Source of the DNA: Prorocentrum cordatum | Taxonomy: Eukaryota > Sar > Dinophyceae > Prorocentrales > Prorocentraceae | Direction: 5' to 3' | Assembly: GCA_963575745.1 (NCBI GenBank) | Contig: CAUYUJ010020154.1 | Span: forward strand, 27,501 to 52,439 | DNA length: 24,939 bases | Part shown: positions 1 to 8,610 of the stretch, in pieces | How positions within the stretch are numbered: position 1 is the stretch's first letter | Layout of the letters: every line of letters starts with the position of its first letter | Notes under the pieces: generated by a model | The model's database searches: none | The model's input: only the letters and a program-made list of their open reading frames with translations | What the model was told of the DNA's origin: nothing | Made by a program: the position numbers and the translations under genes

Positions 1-16
1 TCTACAGCGAATAGTG

Positions 17-163
17 CACGAAGGTAGGCATTGGCGCGAAAGACACGAAGGCCAGGTTTGAAACTACAGTTTTCGTAATTCCCCTGGTGGGAGTTCTATT
101 AGGCCTGATACAAAAGAAGAGTACACGAAGGTGAGGCTTGTAGCGACACGAAGACCAGGTGCA
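17..163. repeat. Two diverged copies of a ~45-bp direct repeat
   Basis: The stretch at about 17-62 (cacgaaggt, then acacgaaggccagg) recurs at about 121-163 (cacgaaggtgagg, then acacgaagaccagg), roughly 104 bp apart. Both are in the same orientation, and the second runs directly into the CTA tract. I see no coding signal. Confidence 0.5.
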
Positions 164-166
164 CCC

Positions 167-242
<76 letters not shown>

Positions 243-250
243 GACTACTA
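167..250. repeat. (CTA)n trinucleotide microsatellite
   Basis: A nearly pure run of CTA on the plus strand, about 28 units, decaying at its right edge into ACG and AAC variants. Poly-Leu and poly-Ser frames across it are products of the repeat, not genes. Confidence 0.95.
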
Positions 251-399
251 CTAACATTACTACTAACATTAGTAGCAATAATGACAGAACTGAGGCAGTT
301 CAAACCCGCCTGAGGATGTACTGCCTATGCTTCCGACGTGTTCCCGAGAAAATTCCACATAGATCTGGGGCAGACCCCAAGGTCGGCAGAATAATCCAT

Positions 400-1515
400 C
401 ATATCCCCAATTTCTCACCGCCAGGACACCAATAAAATTTTAGCAGAAACCAGCAGCCATAGGATGTCCACCGATTCACAGTTGTTCCCCAACTGCCCCC
501 CCCCCAATAGAACTGGAGACCGTCCCACCCGCCTCAGAATTGTTGTCAGGCCCCGAATTGTTTCCCGATATGATCCCAACACAACTGGTTCAGAACCGAG
601 TCGGCAGAGAAACCCAACAATTCCCAACTGCGCCCATACTGGATCCCAACATAACTGGACCAGATCCCAGCCGCCACAGGATCCCCTCGGATTCCAAATT
701 GTTCCACAATAGATTACATGTTGTATGAATGGGGCAGATCCCAGCCGCCGGAGTCTCCCCTCAGATGCCGAGTTGCCCCCCAGTGTGATTTCAATCGGAC
801 TGGAGCAGATCTCAATCGGCTGAGAAATTCATTCGCTTTCCCAATTGTTCTCCAACAGGATCCCGACACAAGCGGAGCAGATCCCAACCGCCTGAAGATT
901 TCCTCTGGTTCTAATTGATCCCCTATGGATTCCTTTGTTGTACATATTTTATATTTATATATACTCATTGTTTATGGAAACAGAAACTCGGTGCACAGCC
1001 GCCAGACGAATTTCTCAGAGTGCGAATTGCTTCCCAATAGGATCCCAACATAACTGGAGCAGATCCCCATATGCAGAGAAAATCATCATATTCCCACTCG
1101 TCAATAAAATAAGATACCTTTTGAAATGGATCAGGACCCACCCGCCGGAGGATTTCATCAGACCCCCAATAGGTTCCCCATAGAGCTGGAGACCGTCCCA
1201 GCCGCCAGAGGATTGCTTCAGGCTCCGACGTGTTCATCCGGGAAGTACAATGGAACTGGAGCAAATCCCAGCCGGTAGGGAAGTCCCTCAATTCCCTAGC
1301 TGTTCTCCAACCAGACCCCAACATAACTGGAGCAAATCCCAACCGCCAGAGGACCCCCTTGGATTTCGAATTGTTCGTCCATATGTTCCCCATGGAAATG
1401 AGGCTGATCCCAAACGCCAGAAGATCCCCTCAGACCTCGAACTGGTCCCCAATAGGATCCCCGTATAACTGAAGCAGATCCCAGCCGGCAGAGAAACCCA
1501 TCAGATCCCCAATTG
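400..1515. repeat. Degenerate ~71-bp tandem satellite
   Basis: The phrases GATCCCAACATAACTGGAGC, AGATCCCAGCCGCCAGAGG and AATTGTTCCCCAATAG return in the same order throughout. The core word aactgg falls at about 511, 583, 653, 1052 and 1325, which gives a period of about 70-73 bp and roughly 15 units. Individual units differ by substitutions and small indels, and an AT-rich insertion (about 925-975) breaks the array. No frame stays open across units in a way that suggests a protein. Confidence 0.8.
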
Positions 1516-1519
1516 TTCC

Positions 1520-1700
1520 CTAGGCTTGGGACCCGTGCCCTGTGTCATGCGCCCTGTACTCTGGGCTCTGAGACCTGAACCCCGGGACCTGAGCCCAAGG
1601 CCCTGGGCCCTGAGCTCTGAGCACTGAGCTCTGGGCCCTGGGTTCTATGCCTAAGCCCAGAATCGTGGGCCTCGATCCTCGACCCTTGAGCCCTAGGCCC
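1520..1700. repeat. Degenerate short tandem repeat of the GGGCCCTGAGCTCTGAG type
   Basis: Words such as gccctg, gctctgag, gggccctgg and gacctga recur every 7-15 bp without a fixed period. This looks like an old simple-sequence array. The Gln/Ala/Gly-rich minus-strand frame follows from composition. Confidence 0.5.
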
Positions 1701-2058
1701 TGGCCCCTCCTAGGTCCTGCCTGGCCTCTGCGGAAATCCGGGGAACACAAGGATCCCGAGTCCGCAAGTATCCGGTGGAATCTCGAGAATCCCTGCAGCA
1801 CCTTCAAGGATCATGCAGAATCCTGCAAGTCATGAGACATCCTTGTGCGTTCTGAAGAATCTGGACGGAACCAGGGGAGCCCAGAGGAATCCTGATAAAC
1901 AACCACAGAGCACACGGAATTTCGAAACACCAAATGGAGTCCTGAGAACCCCCAGCAAACAAAAAAAACTCGCAGAACCTTTCCGGAACCCCGAAGATTC
2001 CAGAGGCCTCAAGGGCTTCCAACAGCACAACATTGACCACGGATTGCCCTAGCAGTGG
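1701..2058. other. Unassigned spacer with weak internal repetition
   Basis: About 360 bp between arrays. Words such as ggaatcctg, aagaatc and gcagaacc recur irregularly (for example around 1780-1870 and 1970-2000), so part may be a decayed satellite. I see no conserved coding motif and no RNA structure. Confidence 0.4.
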
Positions 2059-2062
2059 CAGT

Positions 2063-2339
<277 letters not shown>

Positions 2340-2439
2340 NNNNNNNNNNNNNNNNNNNNNNNNNNNNNNNNNNNNNNNNNNNNNNNNNNNNNNNNNNNNN
2401 NNNNNNNNNNNNNNNNNNNNNNNNNNNNNNNNNNNNNNN
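2340..2439. other. Assembly gap of exactly 100 N
   Basis: One hundred consecutive N. This is a common placeholder for a gap of unknown size, so the distance between the left part (1-2339) and everything to the right should not be trusted, and the join itself is only as good as the scaffolding. It sits at the end of a long GTA run, the expected place for assembly to fail. Confidence 0.99.
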
Positions 2440-2661
2440 TCCGTCACCGCACGGTCTCGGGACCCTGGGAGCCCCACTCCTCCGAAGCACCCCCGGGGAA
2501 CCACCTGGGTACCAAAACCGTACGGCGACCCCGAGTCTCTCGGGTCGGGCGAAAGGAGGGGGATAGCAAAGGGGGGAGGGGGAATCAGCTCACGTAGCTG
2601 ATTTTCCCGGCGCCTCCCGGCGCCGGAGGCGGCCATGTATCGAGGAACGGGCCCCTCGGTA
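2440..2661. other. Non-coding spacer with a strong short palindrome
   Basis: GC-rich sequence without a convincing gene. At 2583-2603 there is a perfect hairpin: AATCAGCT, a 5-nt loop, AGCTGATT. It is followed by a second GC-rich inverted stretch (ggcgcc repeated, 2610-2635). Both fit a neighbourhood built from foldback elements. Confidence 0.5.
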
Positions 2662-2710
2662 AGGCCGAAACCAGCTGCACGCAGCAAATTTCGTACCCCC
2701 CCCTTTCCCA
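2662..2710. repeat. Dispersed ~45-bp repeat 'D', copy 1
   Basis: The segment ggccgaaaccagctgca, then gcagcaaatttcgtacccc, recurs with a few substitutions at 4170-4217, just left of the 4.2-kb composite element. It is short and contains a small inverted core (cagctgca/tgcagc). It could be the end of a longer element that I cannot delimit. Confidence 0.6.
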
Positions 2711-2754
2711 ATCCCCCCCTTTCGACCGGCCCGAGTCTCCACTGGCCCACCACG

Positions 2755-2773
2755 CGGTGTGGTCACCACACCG
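2755..2773. other. Perfect 9-bp-arm palindrome
   Basis: CGGTGTGGT, one C, ACCACACCG. The surrounding 2711-2814 is C-rich and holds no supported gene. It may be the centre of another small foldback element or a protein binding site; nothing in the sequence decides this. Confidence 0.6.
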
Positions 2774-2814
2774 TGCAAGGGGCCTCCGAGCACCAGCCCG
2801 GGTCAGCCAAAACT

Positions 2815-2930
2815 GAAAGGGCCCCAGGACACACAAATAAATACACACAAGTGAAAAGATTCCCCATGGTTCCCCATAATTGCCGGGTTTTTGTCTTCCC
2901 CCCCACTTCCCATATTTTCGCATATTTTCT
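2815..2930. mobile_element. MITE-like family 'A', copy A1, left part
   Basis: Carries the family hallmarks in order: a gggccc start, gacacacaaataaatacacac, two or three 'ttcccc..' words, and tttttgtcttccccccc followed by acttcccatattttc. It stops abruptly at 2930, where element B1 begins, and resumes at 3095. Other copies lie at 8611-8780, 9651-9818 and 22231-22405. No protein is encoded, and I could not identify terminal inverted repeats with confidence. Confidence 0.75.
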
Positions 2931-3094
2931 GACTACCTACCAGACCACCCCAACCCAACTCGAAGACCCGAATTTGGGGTTTGGGGGGGTAAGGGTTCCA
3001 CATGTGTTTTTTCGATGTTTCCCGACCCCCACCCACTGGAAATCGAAAGTAAATCTGAGCCTTCGGGTTGGGTTGGGGTGGTTTGGTGGGTGGT
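2931..3094. mobile_element. MITE-like foldback family 'B', copy B1 (164 bp), nested in A1
   Basis: The left end GACTACCTACCAGACCACCC continues with aacccaactcgaag. The right end, reverse complemented, reads ACCACCCACCAAACCACCCC then aacccaacccgaag, giving a ~34-bp imperfect terminal inverted repeat. Flanks are tattttct (2923-2930) and gattttcc (3095-3102), sharing attttc, which fits an aged 8-bp target-site duplication. The interrupted A element reads continuously when B1 is removed. A second copy at 9011-9174 has the same 164-bp length. Confidence 0.8.
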
Positions 3095-3150
3095 GATTTT
3101 CCGGGGAATCGACGATTGATTGTGTCTGTGAGTTTTTTCCCCTCCTGGCA
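3095..3150. mobile_element. MITE-like family 'A', copy A1, right part
   Basis: The sequence gattttccggggaatcgac, gattgattgtgtctgtgag, then cccctcctgg continues family A after the B1 insertion. It matches the corresponding ends at about 8745-8780, 8918-8968, 9768-9818 and 22345-22400. Confidence 0.75.
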
Positions 3151-3477
3151 AACCTGGGTCGCCCGGGGCCCGGGCCGCGAAGCCCAGGGCCAGCCCAGAC
3201 CTGGCTCGGCCGGGGCCCTGCCGCGAGGCCCAGCCGGCCGCGCGGTCACGCCCAAGCTGCTCGGGCCCTCCTCCGCCTCCTCCTCCTCCTCCTCCTCCCT
3301 CCCCCTCCTCCTCCTCCTCCTCCTCTCCTCCTCCTCACCCTCCTCCTCCCATCCCCTCCCTCCTCTCTGCATCCTCTCCTCCGGAGGAGGAGGAGGGGAG
3401 CAAGGGAGGAAGCCGGCCCCGCCGCGGTCGCCCCCCAAGAGGCCATCCACAGGCTCGCCAGAACTCGGGCGTCTCCA
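3151..3477. other. GC-rich spacer with a (CCT)n tract
   Basis: A very GC-rich stretch (cccggggcccgggcc and similar) is followed by CCT/TCC repeats at about 3262-3365. Long Ser/Leu- and Arg-rich frames on both strands are explained by composition. I see no supported gene. Confidence 0.6.
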
Positions 3478-3484
3478 CACCCCT

Positions 3485-3638
3485 TGATGGGCTTGTTTCC
3501 ACCACCACAACACACCATAAGTTGAGGGGGAGGGGGTCCTCCTTCCTCCTCCTCCCCTCCCTAACTCTCCTGCCTCTCCTCATCCTCCCTCCTCCTCTTC
3601 CTCCTACTTATGGTGGTGGTGGTGGAAAACAAGCCCAT
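3485..3638. mobile_element. Foldback element F1 with 7-bp target duplication
   Basis: The left arm tgatgggcttgtttccacca, then ccacaacacaccataagt, is inverted on the right as acttatggtggtggtggtgg then aaaacaagcccat. The arms are about 38 bp, around a C/T-rich core that includes (CCT) repeats. CACCCCT directly precedes (3478-3484) and directly follows (3639-3645) the element, a perfect 7-bp direct repeat expected of transposition. No coding capacity. Confidence 0.75.
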
Positions 3639-3693
3639 CACCCCTGTGTTTTTGTTCGGTTTCGTGCCTGGCCTCTTCGCCAAAGGACAGCGA

Positions 3694-4040
3694 GCGAAGA
3701 ACGGTATAGCATAAACTTTCCGCCGTCGGGGACACCTGCCCCTGTGCGGCTGGAAAGTTGAATTCCAGATGTCGTAATCAAAGGGAGGGGGTCTCAACCC
3801 TCCCAGACGAGAAGTTTTAGACCCCCCCCGTGGAAGAACCCTCCAAAACATCGTCCCCAGACCCCCCAGGCCCTCCAAGATAGCCTGGAAGAGACCCCCC
3901 CCCCGAAATGAGACCCCCCTCCCCTCATTACGAAATCTGGAGTATACCCCCGCGGTGCCACCGTAAGGGTATAAACTTGCCAGCCGCCCTGGGGCAGGTG
4001 TCCCCGACGGCGATAAAGTTTATGCTATACCGTTCTTCGC
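3694..4040. mobile_element. Large-arm foldback element F2 (~347 bp)
   Basis: The left arm starts GCGAAGAACGGTATAGCATA and continues aactttccgccgtcgggg then acacctgcccctg. The right arm, reverse complemented, reads the same with a few substitutions and one ~25-bp insertion, as far as 'ccagat..cgtaat..ggggggtctca'. The arms are about 105-135 bp. The core is a run of C-rich words (ccccccc at several places). I found no clear flanking duplication. Not coding; as RNA it would fold into a long hairpin. Confidence 0.8.
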
Positions 4041-4169
4041 CCGTTCAGATCCAGGATGCTCCTCTCGAGGGCCCTCGCCGAAGGAACAATGCACACGGCC
4101 GAGCGATGCCAAGCAGGGGATGGGCCGACCCCTGCGTTGGGAGCTGGCCACCAGGACGGGAGCCCGGTG
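4041..4169. other. Short unassigned spacer
   Basis: Unique-looking sequence between F2 and repeat D. It contains one small inverted stretch (ccaccagg..gggagcccggtgg, about 4148-4171). No gene supported. Confidence 0.4.
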
Positions 4170-4217
4170 GGGCCGAAACCAGCTGCATGCAGCAGATTTC
4201 GTAACCCCCTCCTTCCA
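4170..4217. repeat. Dispersed ~45-bp repeat 'D', copy 2
   Basis: Matches 2662-2710 (ggccgaaaccagctgca, gcagcagatttcgtaaccc) with about four substitutions, same orientation. It abuts the composite element, and its last bases fall in the putative target-site duplication (4214-4221). Confidence 0.6.
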
Positions 4218-4221
4218 AATC

Positions 4222-4298
4222 TTAAGTCGGGCGTGTCCCCCTACAGGGGGATGTTCGACGAAAAACAAAAAATACACCAAAAATGACGAAAAAATATC
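4222..4298. repeat. Left terminal inverted repeat of the composite element
   Basis: About 65 bp match the right end at 8355-8421. It includes the 6-bp-stem hairpin at 4236-4251 and the A-rich stretch cgacgaaaaacaaaaaata. It passes into payload unit 1 at tatcccggcaaagc. Confidence 0.8.
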
Positions 4299-4440
4299 CC
4301 GGCAAAGCAACCTAACAGCGATGTGTAGAAGCATATATGGAAACATTCCCCTTACGATCCAGATGAGAATCCAGTTGTAGAATTCTCCTGTTCTCGCAGT
4401 CGCAGTCCCATTCGCGATGACAGTCGCAGTGGCAACGGCA

Positions 4441-5350
4441 GTCACAGTCACAGCCTCAGCCTCAGCCTGCCTCAGTATCAGCCTGCCTCAGCCTCAGCCT
4501 CAGCCTGCCTCAGCCTCAGCCTCAGCCTGCTTCAGCCTCAGACTCAGCCACAGCCTGCCTTCAGCCTCGGCCTCAGCCTCAGCCTGCCTCAGCCTCAGCC
4601 TGCATCAGCCTCAGCCTCAGCCTCAGCCTCAGCCTCAGCCTGCCTCCGCATCAGCCTGCCTCAGCCTCAGCCTCAGCCTGCCTCAGCCTCAGCCTCAGCC
4701 TGCCTCAGCCTCAGCCTCAGACTGCCTCAGCATCAGCCTGCCTCAGCCTCAGCATCAGCCTGCCTCGGCCTCAGCCTCAGCCTGCTTCAACCTCAGCCTC
4801 AGTCTGCCTTCAGCCTCGGCCTGCCTCAGCCAGCCTCAGCCTCAGCCTGCATCAGCCTCAGCCTCAGCCTCAGCCTGCCTCAGCATCAGCCAGCCTCAGC
4901 CTCAGCCTCAGGCTGCCTCTGCCTCAGCCTCAGCCTCAGCACCAGCCTGCCTCAGCGTCTGCCTCAGCCTGCTTCAGCTTCAGCCTCAGCCACAGCCACA
5001 GCCTCAGCCTCCGCCTCAGCCTCAGCCTCAGCCTGCCTCAGCCTCACCCTGCATCAGCCTCAGCCTTAGCCTGCCTCAGCCTCAGCCTCATCGTCAGCCT
5101 CAGCCTCAGCCTCAGCCACAGCCTGCCTCAGCCTCAGCCTCAGCCTGCTTCAGCCTCAGCCTCAGTCTGCCCTCAGCCTCAACCTGAGCCTCAGCCTCAG
5201 CCTCAGCCTGCCTCAGCATCAGCCTGCCTCAGCGTCTGCCTCAGCCTGCCTCAGCCTGAGCCTCAACCTCAGCCTCAGCCTGCCTCAGCCTCAGCCTGCC
5301 TCAGCCTCAGCCTCAGCCTGCCTCAGCAGCAGCCTGCCTCAGCCTCAGTT
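4441..5350. repeat. Hexamer-type satellite array 1 (CAGCCT/CAGCCTGC)
   Basis: About 900 bp built almost only from CAGCCT, with CAGCCTGC, CAGCATCAGCC and CTTCAGCCT variants in a higher-order pattern (blocks such as 'cagcctcagcctcagtctgccttcagcctcggcc' return). One strand carries nearly all the C and the other nearly all the G. Open frames reading Ser-Ala, Pro-Gln or Cys-Leu-Ser follow from a stop-free repeat and are not taken as genes. Confidence 0.9.
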
Positions 5351-5861
5351 GGCTCCGGGCATTCAAAATGTGGCCCGGAAATGAAGTTCTGGGAGCTCGA
5401 AGAGCACGAAATGGCCTACAGTTGGCTCCGGGCATTCAAAATGTGGCCCGGGAATGGTGTTCTGGGAACTCGAAGAGCACGAAGTGGCCTACAGTTGGCT
5501 CCGGGTATTCAAAATGTGGCCCGGGAATGGTGTTCTGGGAAGTCGAAGAACACGAAGTGGCCTACAGTTGGCTCCGGGCATTCAAAATGTGGCCCGGGAA
5601 TGGAGTTCTGGGAAGTCGAAGAGCACGAAGTGGCCTACAGTTGGCTCCGGGCATTCAAAAGGTGGCCCGGGAATGGTGTTCTGGGAAATCGAAGAGCACA
5701 AAGTGGCCTACAGTTGGCTCCGGGCATTCAAAATGTGGCCCGGGAATGGAGTTCTGGGAAGTCGAAGAGCACGACGTGGCTTACAGTTGGCTCCGGGCAT
5801 TCAGAATGTGGCCCGGGATGGAGTTCTGGGAGGTCGGAGAGCACGAAGTGTGTGACTGTTT
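5351..5861. repeat. 73-bp tandem array 1, seven units
   Basis: Units begin ggctccgggcattcaaaatg at 5351, 5424, 5497, 5570, 5643, 5716 and 5789, exactly 73 bp apart, and differ by only a few bases. Because 73 is one more than a multiple of three, a reading frame passes through all three phases in successive units, yet no plus-strand frame meets a stop. Identity between units implies recent amplification or homogenisation. Confidence 0.95.
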
Positions 5862-5996
5862 GCGAAAAACGAGTTCGGACACGAGTTCGGACACAGCTCC
5901 CTGGATGCCGCCCAGACCCCCCTGTGGAGTCATCTGCTGCTCTCTTTTGAGACCACTAGAAACCTATCAGGAAAAGCTGTTAGGTAATAATCAAAT
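5862..5996. repeat. Tail segment of unit 1
   Basis: Starts tgactgtttgcgaaaaacga, includes two gttcggacac words in tandem, and ends gctgttaggtaataatc. It is nearly identical to 8174-8306 in unit 2. No gene seen. Confidence 0.85.
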
Positions 5997-6159
5997 TATC
6001 CCGGCAAAGCAACCTAACAGCGATGTGTAGGAGCATATCTGGAAGCATTCCCCTTAAGATTCGGATGAGAATCCAGTTGTAGGATTCTGCTGTTCTTGCA
6101 GTCGTAGTCGCATTCGCGATGACAGTCGCAGTGGCAACGGCAGTCGCAGTCGCAGTCAC

Positions 6160-7678
6160 AGCCTCAGCCTCAGCCTGCCTCAGCCTCAGCCTCAGCCTGC
6201 CTCAGCCTCAGCCTGCCTCAGCCTCAGCCTCAGCCTGCTTCAGCCTCAGCCTCAGTCTGCCTTCAGCCTCGGCCTCAGCCTCAGCCTGCCTCAACCTCAG
6301 CCTGCATCAGCCTCAGCCTCAGCCTCAGACTGCCTCAGCATCAGCCTGCTTCAGCCTCAGCCTCAGCCTGCCTCAGCCTCAGCCTCAGTCTGCTTCAGCC
6401 TCAGCCTCAGTCTGCCTTCAGCCTCGGCCTCAGCCTCAGCCTGCCTCAGCCTCAGCCCGCATCAGCCTCAGCCTCAGCCTCAGCCTGCCTCAGCATCAGC
6501 CTGCCTCAGCCTCAGCCTCAGCCTGCCTCAGCCTCAGCCTCAGCCTGCTTCAGCCTCAGCCTCAGTCTGCCTTCAGCCTCGGCCTCAGCCTCAGCCTGCC
6601 TCAGCCTCAGCCTGCATCAGCCTCAGCCTCAGCCTCAGCGTGCCTCAGCCTCAGCCTGCCTCAGCCTCAGCCTCAGCCTGCCTCTGCCTCGACTCAGCCT
6701 CCGCCTTGCCGCAGCCTCAGCATTGCATCAAGCCTCGCCTGAGTCCTCAGCCATGCCTCAGCCTCAGCCCTGCCTCAGCTCAGCCTCAGCGCCTCAGCCT
6801 CAGCCTCAGCCTCTCAGCCTCAGCCTCAGTCTGCCTTCAGCTCGGCCTCAGCTCCGTGTTTGTCGGTTCTCGTCTGCATTTCAGCCTCGGCTCCTCCGCC
6901 TCAGCCTGCCCTCAGCCTCGCTCTGCCATCAGCTCAGCTCAGCCGCTCAGCCTCAGCCTCAGACTGCTTCAGCCTCAGCACTCAGTCTGCCTCAGCCTCG
7001 GCATCAGCCTCAGCCTGCCTCAGCTCAGCGTGCATCAGCCATCAGCCTCAGCCTGCCTCATCATCAGCCAGCTCAGCATCAGCCAGCCTCAGCCTCCTCC
7101 TCAGGCTGCCTCGCCTCCAGGAGCCTCAGCCGCTTCAGCCTCAGCCTCAGTCTGCCTTCACCCTCGGCCTCAGCCTCAGTCTGCCTCAGCCTCAGCCTGC
7201 ATCAGCCTCAGCCTCAGCCTCAGCCTGCCTCAGCATCAGCCTGCCTCAGCCTCAGCCTCAGCCTGCCTCAGCCTCAGCCTCAGCCTGCTTCAGCCTCAGC
7301 CTCAGTCTGCCTTCAGCCTGGGCCTCAGCCTCAGCCTGCCTCAGCCTCAGCCTGCATCAGCCTCAGCCTCAGCCTCAGCCTGCCTCAGCATCAGCCTGCT
7401 TCAGCCTCAGCCTCAGCCTGCCTCAGCCTCAGCCTCAGTCTGCTTCAGCCTCAGCCTCAGTCTGCCTTCAGCCTTGGCCTCAGCCTCAGCCTGCCTCAGC
7501 CTCAGCCTGCATCAGCCTCAGCTCAGCCTCAGCCTGCCTCAGCATCAGCCTGCCTCAGCCTCAGCCTGCCTCAGCCTCAGCCTCAGCCTGCTTCAGCCTC
7601 AGCCTCAGTCTGCCTTCAGGCTCGGCCTAAGCCTCAGCCTGCCTCAGCCCAGCCTGCCAGCCTCAGCCTCAGCCTGCC
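6160..7678. repeat. Hexamer-type satellite array 2
   Basis: About 1.5 kb of the same CAGCCT-type repeat as array 1. A more degenerate middle (about 6690-7140, with single-base deletions such as 'cagctcagc') lies between cleaner flanks, suggesting an older core with renewed edges. At least two ~240-bp higher-order blocks recur (for example near 7150-7320 and 7320-7480). Confidence 0.9.
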
Positions 7679-8173
7679 AGCATTCAAAATGTGGCCGGGA
7701 ATGGAGTTCTGGGAACTCGAAGACCACGAAGTGGCCTACAGTTGGCTCCGGGCATTCAAAATGTGGCCCAGGAATGGAGTTCTGGGAACTCGAAGAGCAC
7801 GAAGTGGCCTACAGTTGGCTCCGGGCATTCAAAATGTGGCCCGGGAATGGAGTTCTGGGAACTCGAAGACCACGAAGTGGCCTACAGTTGGCTCCGGGCA
7901 TTCAAAATGTGGCCCGGGAATGGAGTTCTGGGAACTCGAAGAGCACGAAGTGGCCTACAGTTGGCTCCGGGCATTCAAAATGTGGCCCGGGAATGGAGTT
8001 CTGGGAACTCGAAGAGCACGAAGTGGCCTACAGTTGGCTCCGGGCATTCAAACTGTGGCCCGGGAATGGAGTTCTGGGAAGTCGAAGAGCACGAAGTGGC
8101 CTACAGTTGGCTCCGGGCATTCAGAATGTGGCCCGGGAATGGAGTTCTGGGAGGTCGAAGAGCACGAAGTGTG
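7679..8173. repeat. 73-bp tandem array 2, about seven units
   Basis: The first, truncated unit starts at 7679 (cattcaaaatgtggccggg). Full units begin at 7744, 7817, 7890, 7963, 8036 and 8109, each 73 bp. Most units here read 'gggaactcg' where array 1 mostly reads 'gggaagtcg', so the two arrays have homogenised separately. Confidence 0.95.
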
Positions 8174-8309
8174 TGACTGTTTGCGAAAAACGAGTTCGGA
8201 CACGAGTTCGGACACAGCTCCCCGGATGCCGCCCAGACCCCCCTGTGGAGTCATCTGCTGCTCTCTTTTGACCCCACTAGAAACATATCAGCAAAAGCTG
8301 TTAGGTAAA
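8174..8309. repeat. Tail segment of unit 2
   Basis: Near-identical to 5862-5986 (gtttgcgaaaaacgagttcg, ccactagaaacatatcagc, gctgttaggta). It joins directly to aaaatagtctggggactat, which matches the centre of the small relatives (aaacatagtccccagac at about 10060). The units therefore sit inside the arms of such an element. Confidence 0.8.
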
Positions 8310-8421
8310 AATAGTCTGGGGACTATTTTTTTAGTATTTGTTTGCCTTTTTGGGGTATGATTTTTGGGTATTTTTTATTTTTCGTCGACAATCCCCCTGT
8401 AGGGGGACACGCCCGACATAA
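8310..8421. repeat. Right half and terminal inverted repeat of the composite element
   Basis: The sequence atttttcgtcgacaatcccc, ctgtagggggacacgcccg, acataa is the inverse of 4222-4290. The inner part holds a palindrome (aatagtctggggactatttt) like the loop of the small relatives. Confidence 0.8.
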
Positions 8422-8610
8422 GCCCAATCCCCCGCTTGCGTCCGGCCCGAGATGTTCGGGGTGGGCACGTCGAGCTCCCCAATCGCAGAGCTACCGCAGC
8501 CCACCAAAAAAGAAACCCGGGGCACCCTGGAGGCGAGCGGGGTGCTTCCTGGCACGGGCCTCCGCTGCGACTTGGCGCCTCCGTCGGCCCTCGGAGGCGA
8601 AGAGTGAAGA
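8422..8610. other. Unassigned spacer
   Basis: Mixed-composition sequence between the composite element and A2. I see no gene, tandem repeat or clear inverted repeat. Confidence 0.4.

Larger units (their letters stand above)
4297..5996. repeat. Payload unit 1: leader, hexamer array, 73-bp array, tail
   Basis: The unit has four parts: a ~145-bp leader starting cccggcaaagcaacctaac, a CAGCCT-type array, a 73-bp tandem array and a ~125-bp tail ending gaaaagctgttaggtaa. ACCTAACAGC near the start and GCTGTTAGGT at the end are exact inverted 10-mers. The same four parts in the same order make unit 2, so the two form a large tandem duplication. Confidence 0.75.
5997..8306. repeat. Payload unit 2: leader, hexamer array, 73-bp array, tail
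   Basis: Repeats the organisation of unit 1. The leader (5997-6160) matches 4297-4445 at most positions, the hexamer array is longer (about 6160-7678), and the 73-bp array is nearly the same length. The size difference between units lies almost wholly in the hexamer array, as expected if it expands and contracts. Confidence 0.75.
4222..8421. mobile_element. 4.2-kb composite foldback element carrying two satellite units
   Basis: The outer ends are inverted repeats. The left begins TTAAGTCGGGCGTGTCCCCC then tacagggggatgttcgacg; the right, reverse complemented, begins TTATGTCGGGCGTGTCCCCC then tacagggggattgtcgacg. Similarity continues for about 65 bp. Each end holds the hairpin TCCCCCTACAGGGGGA. 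The flanks TCCAAATC (4214-4221) and GCCCAATC (8422-8429) agree at 6 of 8 positions, consistent with an old 8-bp target duplication. Two small relatives with the same ends occur at 9303-9495 and 9966-10128. Between the ends lie two head-to-tail units of satellite DNA and no transposase, so it would have to be moved by an enzyme encoded elsewhere. Family assignment (an 8-bp duplication as in hAT-type elements) is only a guess. Confidence 0.7.

Noticed and set aside
4417-8360. Very long plus-strand frames (up to ~545 codons) rich in Ser-Ala, Pro-Gln and Cys-Leu-Ser
   Set aside because: They are stop-free readings of CAGCCT and 73-bp tandem repeats, open in several overlapping frames at once, with no domain.
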